A DNA stretch of 6,132 nt from Actinomycetes bacterium (GTDB lineage Bacteria; Actinomycetota; Acidimicrobiia; Acidimicrobiales; RAAP-2): contig JAKAZC010000176.1 of the NCBI GenBank assembly GCA_021826655.1, positions 1 through 6,132 of the forward strand. Direction: 5' to 3'. This document shows, piece by piece, positions 1 to 5,976 of this stretch. Position 1 is the stretch's first letter, and every line of letters begins with the position of its first letter. A program made the position numbers and the translations under genes. The notes beneath the pieces are model-generated. The model was not told the DNA's origin, did not search any database, and worked only from the letters and a program-made list of their open reading frames with translations.

Positions 1-1146
1 GTTCAGCACGGCGATCTGGGCGATCCGTCTCAGGCCGTCACCGCCGTTGATCAGGATGTAGGCCAGTGCACGGGCCAGGACCAGGGTGTTGCCATGCCAG
101 GTGTGGACCCGGCCGATCGTCTGCGGTGGGGTGGCCCAGCCGAACTCCCCTCCGGGGGTGCGCACGGGTCGCGGCCCGGGCAGGAACGGCACGAGGCGCT
201 CCGACACCGCCACCGGTCCGGCGCCGGGTCCACCCCCACCGTGCGGAGTGGCGAACGTCTTGTGGAGGTTCATGTGGACGATGTCGAAGCCCATGTCGCC
301 CGGGCGGACCACCCCGAGGATGGCGTTCAGGTTCGCCCCGTCGTAGTAGAGGAGGCCGCCCACCTCGTGCACGGCGGCGGCGATCTCCGCGATGTCCTCC
401 TCGAAGAGGCCGAGCGTGTTCGGATTGGTCAGCATGATGCCGGCCACGTCATCGTCGAGCACCGACCGGAGCGCCGCCATGTCGACACAGCCCCGGGCGT
501 CACTGGGGACCGTCACGACCTGGTAGCCGCCGAGCGTGACCGATGCCGGGTTGGTGCCGTGGGCCGAGTCCGGGATGATGACCTTGGAACGGGGGGCACC
601 CCGGGCAGCGTGCCACGCCCGCATGAGGAGCAGCCCGGTCAGCTCGCCGGCGGCACCTGCAGCGGGCTGCAGGGTCGCGGCGGCCATGCCGGTCACCTCG
701 CAGAGTGTCTCCTCCAGCTCGACCATGAGTTCCAGCCATCCCTGGGTCAGCGATGCTGGGGCAGCCGGGTGCACACCGGCCAGGCCCGGCAGGCCCGCCA
801 CGGAGTCACAGACCTTCGGGTTGTACTTCATCGTGCACGAGCCGAGTGGGTAGGCGCCGAGGTCGACGCTGAACTGGCGGTGGGACAACCGGGTGAAGTG
901 CGCGACCAGGTCGCGCTCGGACACCTCGGCCAGGTCGACGGGAGCCTCGCGGCGGTGCCCGTCCGGGACGAGGTCGTCGACCGGGAGCTCGGGGATGCCC
1001 GTCGTCCGAAACGACCAGGCCCTCCTGCCGGCGTGCGAGAGCTCGAAGATCGTCGGCTCGGTGTCGCGGCCGATGAGGGGGGCCGAGGAGGCCTTGCCGC
1101 CCGGTGCCCCGGTCACCGCGGTGGTCGTCGTGCCCTCGTCCGTCAT
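1..1146 (-). CDS. gcvPB: Glycine dehydrogenase (decarboxylating) subunit 2, 3' end cut by window
   Basis: This is the PLP-binding half of the split P-protein. It decarboxylates glycine and passes the aminomethyl group to the lipoyl arm of GcvH in the cytoplasm. The frame stays open for 382 codons to the window edge; the family is usually about 475-490 residues, so roughly the last 100 are missing. Visible family motifs are LGSCTMKYNPK (101-111), DSAHGTNPAS (193-202), YDGANLNA (268-275) and NLHKTFATPHGGGGPG, with the expected PLP lysine at K296. The ATG start overlaps the gcvPA stop as ATGA, so translation is probably coupled and the subunits made in equal amounts. Compared with the Thermus protein as I remember it, there are about 22 extra N-terminal residues rich in Thr, Gly and Ala. 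The identity is certain; only the exact N-terminus is open to question. Confidence 0.97.
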   Translation of the reverse strand, partial: MTDEGTTTTAVTGAPGGKASSAPLIGRDTEPTIFELSHAGRRAWSFRTTGIPELPVDDLVPDGHRREAPVDLAEVSERDLVAHFTRLSHRQFSVDLGAYPLGSCTMKYNPKVCDSVAGLPGLAGVHPAAPASLTQGWLELMVELEETLCEVTGMAAATLQPAAGAAGELTGLLLMRAWHAARGAPRSKVIIPDSAHGTNPASVTLGGYQVVTVPSDARGCVDMAALRSVLDDDVAGIMLTNPNTLGLFEEDIAEIAAAVHEVGGLLYYDGANLNAILGVVRPGDMGFDIVHMNLHKTFATPHGGGGPGAGPVAVSERLVPFLPGPRPVRTPGGEFGWATPPQTIGRVHTWHGNTLVLARALAYILINGGDGLRRIAQIAVLN

Positions 1147-2489
1147 GCGACCGCCTTGGCCAGGGCGGCGGCATAGGCATCGATCTGGGCCGCGGTCCGA
1201 CGCTCGGTGGCGGCGATCAGCAGTCCGTGGGTCCCGTCGGCAACGGCCCCCTCGAGCGAGATGCCGGCCAGGAATCCGGCATCGGCCATCCGATCGATGA
1301 CGGTGTCGGCCGCGACGGGCAGCCGTACCGCGAATTCGCGCAGCACCGGTGCGTCGGCCCATGGCGTGACCCCGTCGACCGCAAGCACCGCATCCCGGGT
1401 GTACCGGGTGGCCCGGGCACAACGGGTGGCCACCTCGACCAGGCCGGCGTTGCCCAGCCACGCCAGCTGGATGGCGGCGGTCACCGCCATGAGGGTCTGA
1501 TTGGTGCACACGTTCGACGTCGCCTTCTCGCGCCGGATGTCCTGTTCCCGGGCCCTCAGCGTGGTGACGTAGGCCGTGCGTCCCCCGACATCCACCGTCT
1601 CGCCCACCAGCCGGCCGGGCAGGCGGCGGATGTGGGCCGAGCTGCAGGCGAAGAGTCCGAGGTAGGGACCGCCGAACCCGAGCGGGGTCCCGAACCCCTG
1701 CCCCTCCCCCACCATGACGTCGGCGCCCCACGATCCGGCCGACCGCAGCAGTCCGGTAGCCAGTGGGTCGGCGCCCACCACCATCAGCGCGCCGGTGGCG
1801 TCACACAGCGACCGGACGGGGTCGAGGTCCTCGATGCAACCCAGGTAGTTCGGGTAGCCGACCAGGACCACACCGGGCGGCTCGTCGGTGTCGGCCGGGT
1901 CCGGCCAGTCCGTGACACCGTCCGCCAGTGGGACGGTGCGGATGACGTGACCGGTGCCGACGGCGAAGGTGGTGAGCATCTGACGCCAGTGCGGGTGGAT
2001 CCCCTCGGACACCCACACGGTCTGGCTCCCCGAGGCGGCCACGCCCAGGTTGACGGCCTCGACCGCGGCGCTGCCCCCGTCGTACAGCGAGGCGTTCGCC
2101 ACGGGCAGACCTGCGATACGGGCCACCATGGTCTGGAACTCGAAGACCGCCTGCAGGACGCCCTGGGCGACTTCGGGCTGATACGGCGTGTACGAGGTCA
2201 CGAACTCGCTGCGGCCGGCCAGGGCGCGGGTGACTGACGGGGTCTCGTGGTCGTAGGCCCCGCCGCCGGCGAAGCAGACCAATCGGTCGGTACGCGCCCG
2301 GTTCCGGTCGCCGAGCTGCTCCATACGGTCGAGGACGTCGGGTTCACCGATCCCGTCGGCCAGCTCGAGCGAGCGCTGCAGCCTGACGGCCTCGGGAACC
2401 GCGGCGAACAGCTCGTCGAGGGACGTCAGACCGATGAATCCGAGCATCGCGTCGATCTCGTCCTCGGTGTGTGGGATGTACGTGCCCAA
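1143..2489 (-). CDS. gcvPA: Glycine dehydrogenase (decarboxylating) subunit 1
   Basis: This 448-residue protein is the partner subunit of the split P-protein. It has the aminotransferase-like fold but not the PLP lysine, which lies in GcvPB. Family motifs seen are YIPHTEDEI at the N-terminus (4-12), FAGGGAYDH (73-81), TSYTPYQPE (98-106), SLYDGG (134-139), GEGQGFGTPLGFGGP (261-275) and IRREKATSNVCTNQ (318-331). The length is normal for the family. The start is TTG, not ATG. It is chosen because an in-frame TGA lies only 9 bases upstream, an AAGGAG ribosome binding site precedes it, and the next ATG (residue 15) would remove the conserved Y-x-P-H-T segment. The stop overlaps the gcvPB start by 4 bases, and the gene lies 65 bases after gcvT. 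Identity is secure. Confidence 0.97.
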   Translation of the reverse strand: MGTYIPHTEDEIDAMLGFIGLTSLDELFAAVPEAVRLQRSLELADGIGEPDVLDRMEQLGDRNRARTDRLVCFAGGGAYDHETPSVTRALAGRSEFVTSYTPYQPEVAQGVLQAVFEFQTMVARIAGLPVANASLYDGGSAAVEAVNLGVAASGSQTVWVSEGIHPHWRQMLTTFAVGTGHVIRTVPLADGVTDWPDPADTDEPPGVVLVGYPNYLGCIEDLDPVRSLCDATGALMVVGADPLATGLLRSAGSWGADVMVGEGQGFGTPLGFGGPYLGLFACSSAHIRRLPGRLVGETVDVGGRTAYVTTLRAREQDIRREKATSNVCTNQTLMAVTAAIQLAWLGNAGLVEVATRCARATRYTRDAVLAVDGVTPWADAPVLREFAVRLPVAADTVIDRMADAGFLAGISLEGAVADGTHGLLIAATERRTAAQIDAYAAALAKAVA

Positions 2490-2493
2490 CGTG

Positions 2494-2499
2494 CTCCTT
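2494..2499 (-). promoter_or_regulatory. Ribosome binding site of gcvPA
   Basis: AAGGAG lies 4 bases before the TTG codon at 2489. It is the only good Shine-Dalgarno match near the gene's 5' end and supports TTG as the true start. The 4-base spacing is slightly short. Confidence 0.7.
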
Positions 2500-2516
2500 C
2501 AGCGCCTTCCGGAGGA

Positions 2517-2530
2517 TGCAGGGTACTGCA
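2517..2530. repeat. Short inverted repeat in the gcvT-gcvPA gap
   Basis: TGCAG, a 4-base loop and CTGCA form a perfect 5-base-pair stem inside the 65-base gap between the gcvT stop and the gcvPA start. It could fold in the mRNA, but it is short, has no U-tract and is not a convincing terminator. The rest of the gap (2490-2554) shows no gene and no gcvH remnant. Confidence 0.3.
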
Positions 2531-2554
2531 GGGCCGGTGCCCGGCGCGACGGTC

Positions 2555-3667
2555 TCACGCCGTACCCGCCCACTGGCCCGCGGCCACGAAGGGCGTGCGC
2601 GTGACGGTGGCCTCGCGGGACCGTCCCCGCTGCTCGAGGAGGAGGACGCGCCCCGGTGCGACGTCGATGGGAGCGTCGATCAGGGCCAGGGCGATCCCGT
2701 GCTCGAGCATGGGCGAGAAGTTGCCGCTGGTCACCGTGCCGCGGAGGGTGCCGTCGACCAGCACGTCCGCATGCTCGCGGGGGGGCTGCCGACCCGCCGT
2801 CGACAGGCCTACCAGCCGCCGGGGAACGCCGCGGTCGCGCTCCGCGGCCAGGGCGGAACGTCCACGGAAGTCGTCCTTGGCCCACCCCACGACCCAGCCG
2901 AGCCCCGCCTGCAGCGGGGTGATCCCGGCACCGAGCTCGTGTCCGTGCAGGGGCAGCCCCGCCTCCAGTCTCAGGGTGTCACGGGCGCCGAGTCCGGCAG
3001 GGGTGACCCCGCTGCCCGCCAGGGCATCCCACAGCTCGGCGGCGGCCCCGGCCGGCACGGCCACCTCGAATCCGTCCTCGCCCGTGTACCCGGTTCCGGC
3101 GGCCACGCATGCGGCGCCCCGCCAGGTGAACCGTTCCACGCCGAACCGGGGAACGGCGGCCGCCTCGGGGAGCACCGAGGCGGCCCGGGATCGGGCCCGG
3201 GGACCCTGTACGGCGATCACGGCACGGGTGGAGGTGGTGTCCTCGCCTCCCACGGCGGCCATGACGCGGTCGGTGTTGGATGCGTTGGGCATGACGTCGA
3301 ACACGTCGGTGTCGATCCACCAGACGATGATGTCGTCGACCACCGAGGCATCCGACTCATCGAGGAGGTGCGTGTACTGGGCCCGCCCTGGCCGCACCTT
3401 GGTCAGATCGTTGGTAAGGATGGCCTGGAGACGGCCGAACGCGTGCGGCCCGGAGACCCGGACCGTCCCCAGGTGGCTGACGTCGAAGGCAACCGCGTCC
3501 TGGCGACACGCCCGGTGCTCGGCGATCGTGCCCTGCCCGTAGGCCAGAGGCATCTCCCATCCCCCGAACCCGACCAATTTCGCGCCCAGCGCCCGGTGGA
3601 CGTCGATGAGAGGGGTGTGCCGGAGCGCTCCGTCGGCGTCGGAGCGGGACGGAACGGAGGTGGCCAC
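2555..3667 (-). CDS. gcvT: Aminomethyltransferase (glycine cleavage T-protein)
   Basis: This protein releases ammonia from the aminomethyl group carried on GcvH and transfers the one-carbon unit to tetrahydrofolate, giving 5,10-methylene-THF. It is 370 residues from the GTG at 3667, the normal family length. Motifs in order are TPLIDVHRALGAK (18-30), GFGGWEMPL (33-41), FDVSHLG (61-67), the LTND segment (84-87), VVDDIIV (109-115) with the aspartate pair at the family's catalytic position, NASNTDR (128-134), AVQGP, GTGYTGEDGFEV, GLGARDTLRLEAGLPLHGHEL and, in the C-terminal barrel, TSGNFSPML. The stretch between NASN and AVQGP is about 8 residues shorter than in E. coli GcvT as recalled. The reading frame continues upstream into the preceding gene, but the TPL...LGAK beginning of the family fits the GTG start. 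No strong ribosome binding site is seen, and the gap to the upstream gene is 25 bases, consistent with one operon. Confidence 0.96.
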   Translation of the reverse strand: MATSVPSRSDADGALRHTPLIDVHRALGAKLVGFGGWEMPLAYGQGTIAEHRACRQDAVAFDVSHLGTVRVSGPHAFGRLQAILTNDLTKVRPGRAQYTHLLDESDASVVDDIIVWWIDTDVFDVMPNASNTDRVMAAVGGEDTTSTRAVIAVQGPRARSRAASVLPEAAAVPRFGVERFTWRGAACVAAGTGYTGEDGFEVAVPAGAAAELWDALAGSGVTPAGLGARDTLRLEAGLPLHGHELGAGITPLQAGLGWVVGWAKDDFRGRSALAAERDRGVPRRLVGLSTAGRQPPREHADVLVDGTLRGTVTSGNFSPMLEHGIALALIDAPIDVAPGRVLLLEQRGRSREATVTRTPFVAAGQWAGTA

Positions 3668-3692
3668 CCAGGCAGGATATCGCCGGTGGGGT

Positions 3693-4091
3693 TCAGGCGG
3701 AACGGGCCACGGATGCCCGCCGCCCGCCGTCACCCGCCAGTCCGTACTTGGCCAACAGTGCCAGGGTGTCACGTTGATACAGCACGGTGACCCGCACGTC
3801 GGGGTACAGCTCGCCCATTCGGCGGACCTTGCCGTTCTTCTTCGTGACCAGGCGCTGGTTGAGGGTGGTGACCTCCACGAACAGGCCCGGTCGGGGCAGC
3901 CAGAAGTCCGGTCGGAAGGCGGAGGTGGGACGAAGGTCCGGACCCCACGCCAGAGCGAACTCCACGGGCTCGTACTCCCACGCCACCCCATAGAAGTCGA
4001 GGATGCGAGCGAACCGCTGCTCGGACTCGTGGGCGAACCGCACCGCCGCACGACCGTCGACGGAATCGGGGTGGGTCACGTCGGTGGTCAA
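3693..4091 (-). CDS. Small uncharacterised protein, possible PD-(D/E)XK nuclease-like fold
   Basis: This is a 132-residue protein if it starts at the TTG at 4091, whose TTGA overlaps the stop of the MerR gene; a GTG four codons later (4079) is the other choice. I do not recognise a named family. A helix carrying E22 and E24 (HESEQRFARILDFYG) is followed by WEYEP, then FRPDFWLP (59-66, D62), FVEVTTL (71-77, E73), a lysine-rich turn TKKNGK and the strand VRVTVLYQ. This order of acidic helix, PD, then E-x-(T) on the next strand resembles PD-(D/E)XK enzymes, but the usual lysine of the ExK triad is threonine (T75); K84 or K85 might substitute. There is no signal peptide or membrane segment. It sits between a regulator and gcvT, so co-expression is likely, but the link to glycine metabolism is unknown. 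The gene's existence is well supported; the fold is inference. Confidence 0.8.
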   Translation of the reverse strand: MTTDVTHPDSVDGRAAVRFAHESEQRFARILDFYGVAWEYEPVEFALAWGPDLRPTSAFRPDFWLPRPGLFVEVTTLNQRLVTKKNGKVRRMGELYPDVRVTVLYQRDTLALLAKYGLAGDGGRRASVARSA

Positions 4092-4651
4092 CTGCCGATG
4101 GTCCCGCCCGCGGCCAGGTACGCGCCGGCCGGGTGCCGTTCGTCGGGCGTGCGGCCGGCCGGCGTTCCGCCGGGAGCCGATGCGGTGAGTTCCACGATGG
4201 CGGCCTCGAGTTCGGAGACGACACCGGACAACGGGAGCACGTTGAACACCCCCTGTCCCCCGGCGAGCAGGTCGACGAGGTCGCCGCCCGAGGTGGCGAG
4301 GATGGACCGACCGTCCGCCAGGACCAGCTGCGCCGAGGCCAGGTCGACGCCGAGATCGCCCCGCAGGCACTCGACAGCCTGGCGGGCCTGCTGGAGCTTG
4401 AGGCCGGCGTCGAGCAGGCGCTTGATGACCTTGAGCTCGACCACGTCGTTGTAGGAGTACCGACGCTTCGATCCCGACCCCGTCGCGTCCGAGATCGACG
4501 GGCGCAGGAGACCCGTCCGGGCCCAGTAGTCGAGTTGACGGTAGGTGATCCCGACCACGGCGCACACCTGGGCGCCGCGGAAGCCGTCGACCGGCCCGGA
4601 GACCACCGACGGGGTGACCTGGCCGTCTGCCTGCTCGGTACGACGCTCCAT
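4088..4651 (-). CDS. MerR-family transcriptional regulator (Rv1830-like)
   Basis: This is a 187-residue DNA-binding regulator. Residues 24-51 hold the MerR recognition helix-turn-helix (QVCAVVGITYRQLDYWAR, 28-45). GSGSKRRYSYNDV (58-70) forms the wing, and VIKRLLDAGLKLQQARQAVE (75-94) the following helices. The C-terminal part has DLLAGGQGVFNV (127-138) and lacks an obvious metal-binding cysteine cluster, so it is not a MerR/CueR-type metal sensor. From memory, the ITYRQLDYWART, GSGSxRxYS and DLLxGGQGVF signatures are those of M. tuberculosis Rv1830. The last 25 or so residues are Gly/Ala/Pro-rich and probably disordered. The ATG is preceded at 6 bases by GGAGG (4662-4658). It is the first gene of the minus-strand operon, and its stop overlaps the next start. 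It may regulate itself and the gcv genes through the palindromic region just upstream; that is inference. Confidence 0.93.
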   Translation of the reverse strand: MERRTEQADGQVTPSVVSGPVDGFRGAQVCAVVGITYRQLDYWARTGLLRPSISDATGSGSKRRYSYNDVVELKVIKRLLDAGLKLQQARQAVECLRGDLGVDLASAQLVLADGRSILATSGGDLVDLLAGGQGVFNVLPLSGVVSELEAAIVELTASAPGGTPAGRTPDERHPAGAYLAAGGTIGS

Positions 4652-4677
4652 GGCGATCCTCCACCTCTAGCGAAGCC

Positions 4678-4757
4678 TGACGGTCACCTCAACGTCACCG
4701 TCAACCTGGGGTTTAAGGATATCACACCGACGTAATTACGTGCGTGTGACGGTGACC
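4678..4757. repeat. Three TGACGGT-type elements in alternating orientation
   Basis: TGACGGTCACC (4678-4688, plus), TGACGGTGACG (4703-4693, minus) and TGACGGTGACC (4747-4757, plus) share a consensus TGACGGTSACS. The second and third are a perfect 10-base inverted repeat, and the first differs from the third at one base. Each contains a GGTSACC-like near-palindrome. The third overlaps the right arm of the large palindrome. They look like repeated regulator sites, though which protein binds them is not known. Confidence 0.55.
4722..4749. promoter_or_regulatory. 28-base interrupted palindrome, candidate operator
   Basis: The core ACGTAATTACGT (4730-4741) is a perfect 12-base palindrome. It is flanked by TCACAC (4722-4727) and GTGTGA (4744-4749), which are perfect reverse complements, with only two non-matching bases between core and arm on each side. 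Its centre (4735.5) lies within about 3 bases of the midpoint between the two divergent start codons. Dyad sites of this size suit a dimeric regulator such as the adjacent MerR protein; the pairing is inference. Confidence 0.6.
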
Positions 4758-4813
4758 GCCCCGTCGGGATTTGGCCAGGACGCCGCGTCGGGCCATGATC
4801 GTCGGATGCGACC

Positions 4814-5461
4814 ATGCCACCCGCCCGTCCGAGGCCGCCCGTCGTGAACGCGGTTCCCCGTCCGGACGCCGATGCGGTCGCGCTGCACCGGCGCGCCATC
4901 GAGTTCGAGGTGTTCGGGACCGGGGAGGACCTCGTCGTCGTGGGTCGACTCCGGGACACCCGCCCGTGGGCCGCGGACGGGAGCGCGGTGGCGACCGTGC
5001 ACGACATGGAACTGCGGGTCCGTGTGCGGCAGTCGGACCTGACCATCGTCGGCGCCACCGCCGAGATGCACGCCTTCCCGCACACGGAGTGCCCGCTCAT
5101 CGAGGAGGCCTTCAGCGGTCTGGTCGGTCTCTGTGTGGCTCGGGGCTACACCCGGGCCGTCCAATCCCTGTTCGGCGGACCGAAGGGCTGCACCCACCTC
5201 GAGCAGTTGGCCCGGTCCCTCGGCCCGGTGGTGATCCAGGCGGTCACATCACGCCGGGCGCTGTCGGTCAGCCGCGGCGAGTCGGAGGACCTGCTCGCCG
5301 GCACCGGCGGATCGGGCAGCCCGTGGGCGCGCGACTCCTGCCACATCTGGGCCGAGGGAGGCACGGCGGACCAGAAGCTGGCCGCCGGCTGGCGTCCAGG
5401 GGTCGGTCCCTACCCGTCACCGGCCCTGGTCACCTTCCTGGGTCGCCACGACCCGTCGTGA
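4814..5461 (+). CDS. DUF2889-family protein
   Basis: This 215-residue protein of unknown function fits the DUF2889 family: a HRRAIEFEV beginning (25-33), a charged/tryptophan segment RDTRPWAADG, the HDMEL box (63-67), the MHAFPHTECP segment (85-94), FSGLVGLCVARGY (100-112) and the strongly conserved GCTHL (125-129) followed by the QLARSLGP helix. No signal peptide or membrane segment is visible, so it is probably cytoplasmic. Conserved-looking Cys/His residues (H63, H86, H90, C93, C126, H128, C176, H177) could form a metal site; this is speculation. The first ATG after an in-frame TGA (4796) is chosen, but no ribosome binding site precedes it. A GTG at 4844 with GAGG upstream is an alternative start that would still leave the domain intact. 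It is the first gene of a rightward operon, and its stop overlaps the lipoprotein start (GTGA). Confidence 0.85.
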   Translation: MPPARPRPPVVNAVPRPDADAVALHRRAIEFEVFGTGEDLVVVGRLRDTRPWAADGSAVATVHDMELRVRVRQSDLTIVGATAEMHAFPHTECPLIEEAFSGLVGLCVARGYTRAVQSLFGGPKGCTHLEQLARSLGPVVIQAVTSRRALSVSRGESEDLLAGTGGSGSPWARDSCHIWAEGGTADQKLAAGWRPGVGPYPSPALVTFLGRHDPS

Positions 5462-5976
5462 GGTCTGCCGTCCGGGCCCTGGCGGTCGTGGCCGGGCTGG
5501 TCGCCACCGGGGCGGTGGCGGCATCGTGTTCGAACGGCACGTCGGTGACGACTCCCTTCGTGACAACGGCCCCGGTCCTCCGGCACGGTCCCGAGTACGA
5601 GGTGACGACCGGAACGGTGTCGGGTCTCGGGACGGTGCTCGTCGACGGGAGGGGGATCACGCTCTACCAGTACTCGACCGATGTGCGGGGCCAGCCGTCG
5701 CGCTGCTACGCCATCTGTGCCGTCCAATGGCCTCCGGTCGTGCTGCCGCCCGGTGTCACCGCACCGGTGGTCGGCCCGGGCGCGGTCGCCAGGTTGGTCG
5801 GCACCGCCCGCCGTCGCGACGGGAGCACGCAGGTCACCTACAACGGATGGCCCCTCTATCTGTGGCCGCCCGACAGGGCCCCCGGAATGGCGACCGGGCA
5901 GGCACTGACCAACGCCGGAGGCCTGTGGTACGCCCTCACGCCGGCCGGTCGTCCCCTCGTCACGCCCGCGGCGTGA
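5458..5976 (+). CDS. Secreted lipoprotein with two Y-X4-D repeats (COG4315-like)
   Basis: This is a 172-residue protein from a GTG that overlaps the DUF2889 stop. The N-terminus has two arginines, a hydrophobic stretch ALAVVAGLVATGAVAA and a lipobox-like AASC with C24 as the likely lipid-modified residue, followed by a Ser/Thr-rich linker. Two copies of the Secreted_repeat (PF03640-type) unit follow: GTVLVDGRGITLYQYSTD (58-75) with SRCYAICAVQWPP (C83, C87), and VTYNGWPLYLWPPD (126-139) with PGMATGQ and GGLWYALTPAG. Each has the family's Y-X4-D signature (Y70-D75 and Y134-D139). It is predicted to be anchored on the outside of the cytoplasmic membrane. The biochemical function of the family is not established. 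The reading frame stays open to 4771, but that part is the shadow of the DUF2889 gene. Confidence 0.9.
   Translation: MRSAVRALAVVAGLVATGAVAASCSNGTSVTTPFVTTAPVLRHGPEYEVTTGTVSGLGTVLVDGRGITLYQYSTDVRGQPSRCYAICAVQWPPVVLPPGVTAPVVGPGAVARLVGTARRRDGSTQVTYNGWPLYLWPPDRAPGMATGQALTNAGGLWYALTPAGRPLVTPAA

Larger units (their letters stand above)
4652..4813. promoter_or_regulatory. Divergent promoter and operator region
   Basis: This 162-base gap separates the MerR-gcv operon (leftward) from the DUF2889 operon (rightward). Its centre (about 4711-4741) is the most AT-rich stretch of the window, as expected for promoters, and it contains the inverted repeats listed separately. A TTGACG on the minus strand (4704-4699) resembles a -35 box, but no good -10 box lies at standard spacing. 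I could not fix a promoter for either direction. No riboswitch or small gene was seen. Confidence 0.6.

Noticed and set aside
94..1176. Long plus-strand open frame of 360 codons
   Set aside because: It is antisense to gcvPB, has no recognisable motif and shows the Arg/Gly/Asp-rich composition typical of GC-rich shadow frames.
2517..2530. Rho-independent terminator after gcvT
   Set aside because: The stem is only 5 base pairs and no T-run follows on the transcribed strand; the genes on both sides belong to one pathway.
2490..2554. A gcvH gene or remnant between gcvT and gcvPA
   Set aside because: At 65 bases it is far too short for the roughly 125-residue H-protein, and no lipoyl-lysine motif is present.
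3668..3692. Glycine riboswitch upstream of gcvT
   Set aside because: The gap is only 25 bases. The leader before the MerR gene was also read and showed no recognisable glycine aptamer pattern.
2471..3790. Long plus-strand open frame of 439 codons across gcvT
   Set aside because: It is antisense to gcvT, which carries clear family motifs; the translation is low-complexity and unlike any family I know.
2555..4051. GcvT with a 128-residue N-terminal extension
   Set aside because: The extra residues are an out-of-frame reading of the upstream gene. The family begins just after the GTG at 3667.
4771..5976. A 401-residue version of the lipoprotein starting inside the DUF2889 gene
   Set aside because: The first 229 codons are an Arg/Gly-rich shadow of DUF2889. 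A signal peptide and lipobox begin directly after the GTG at 5458.
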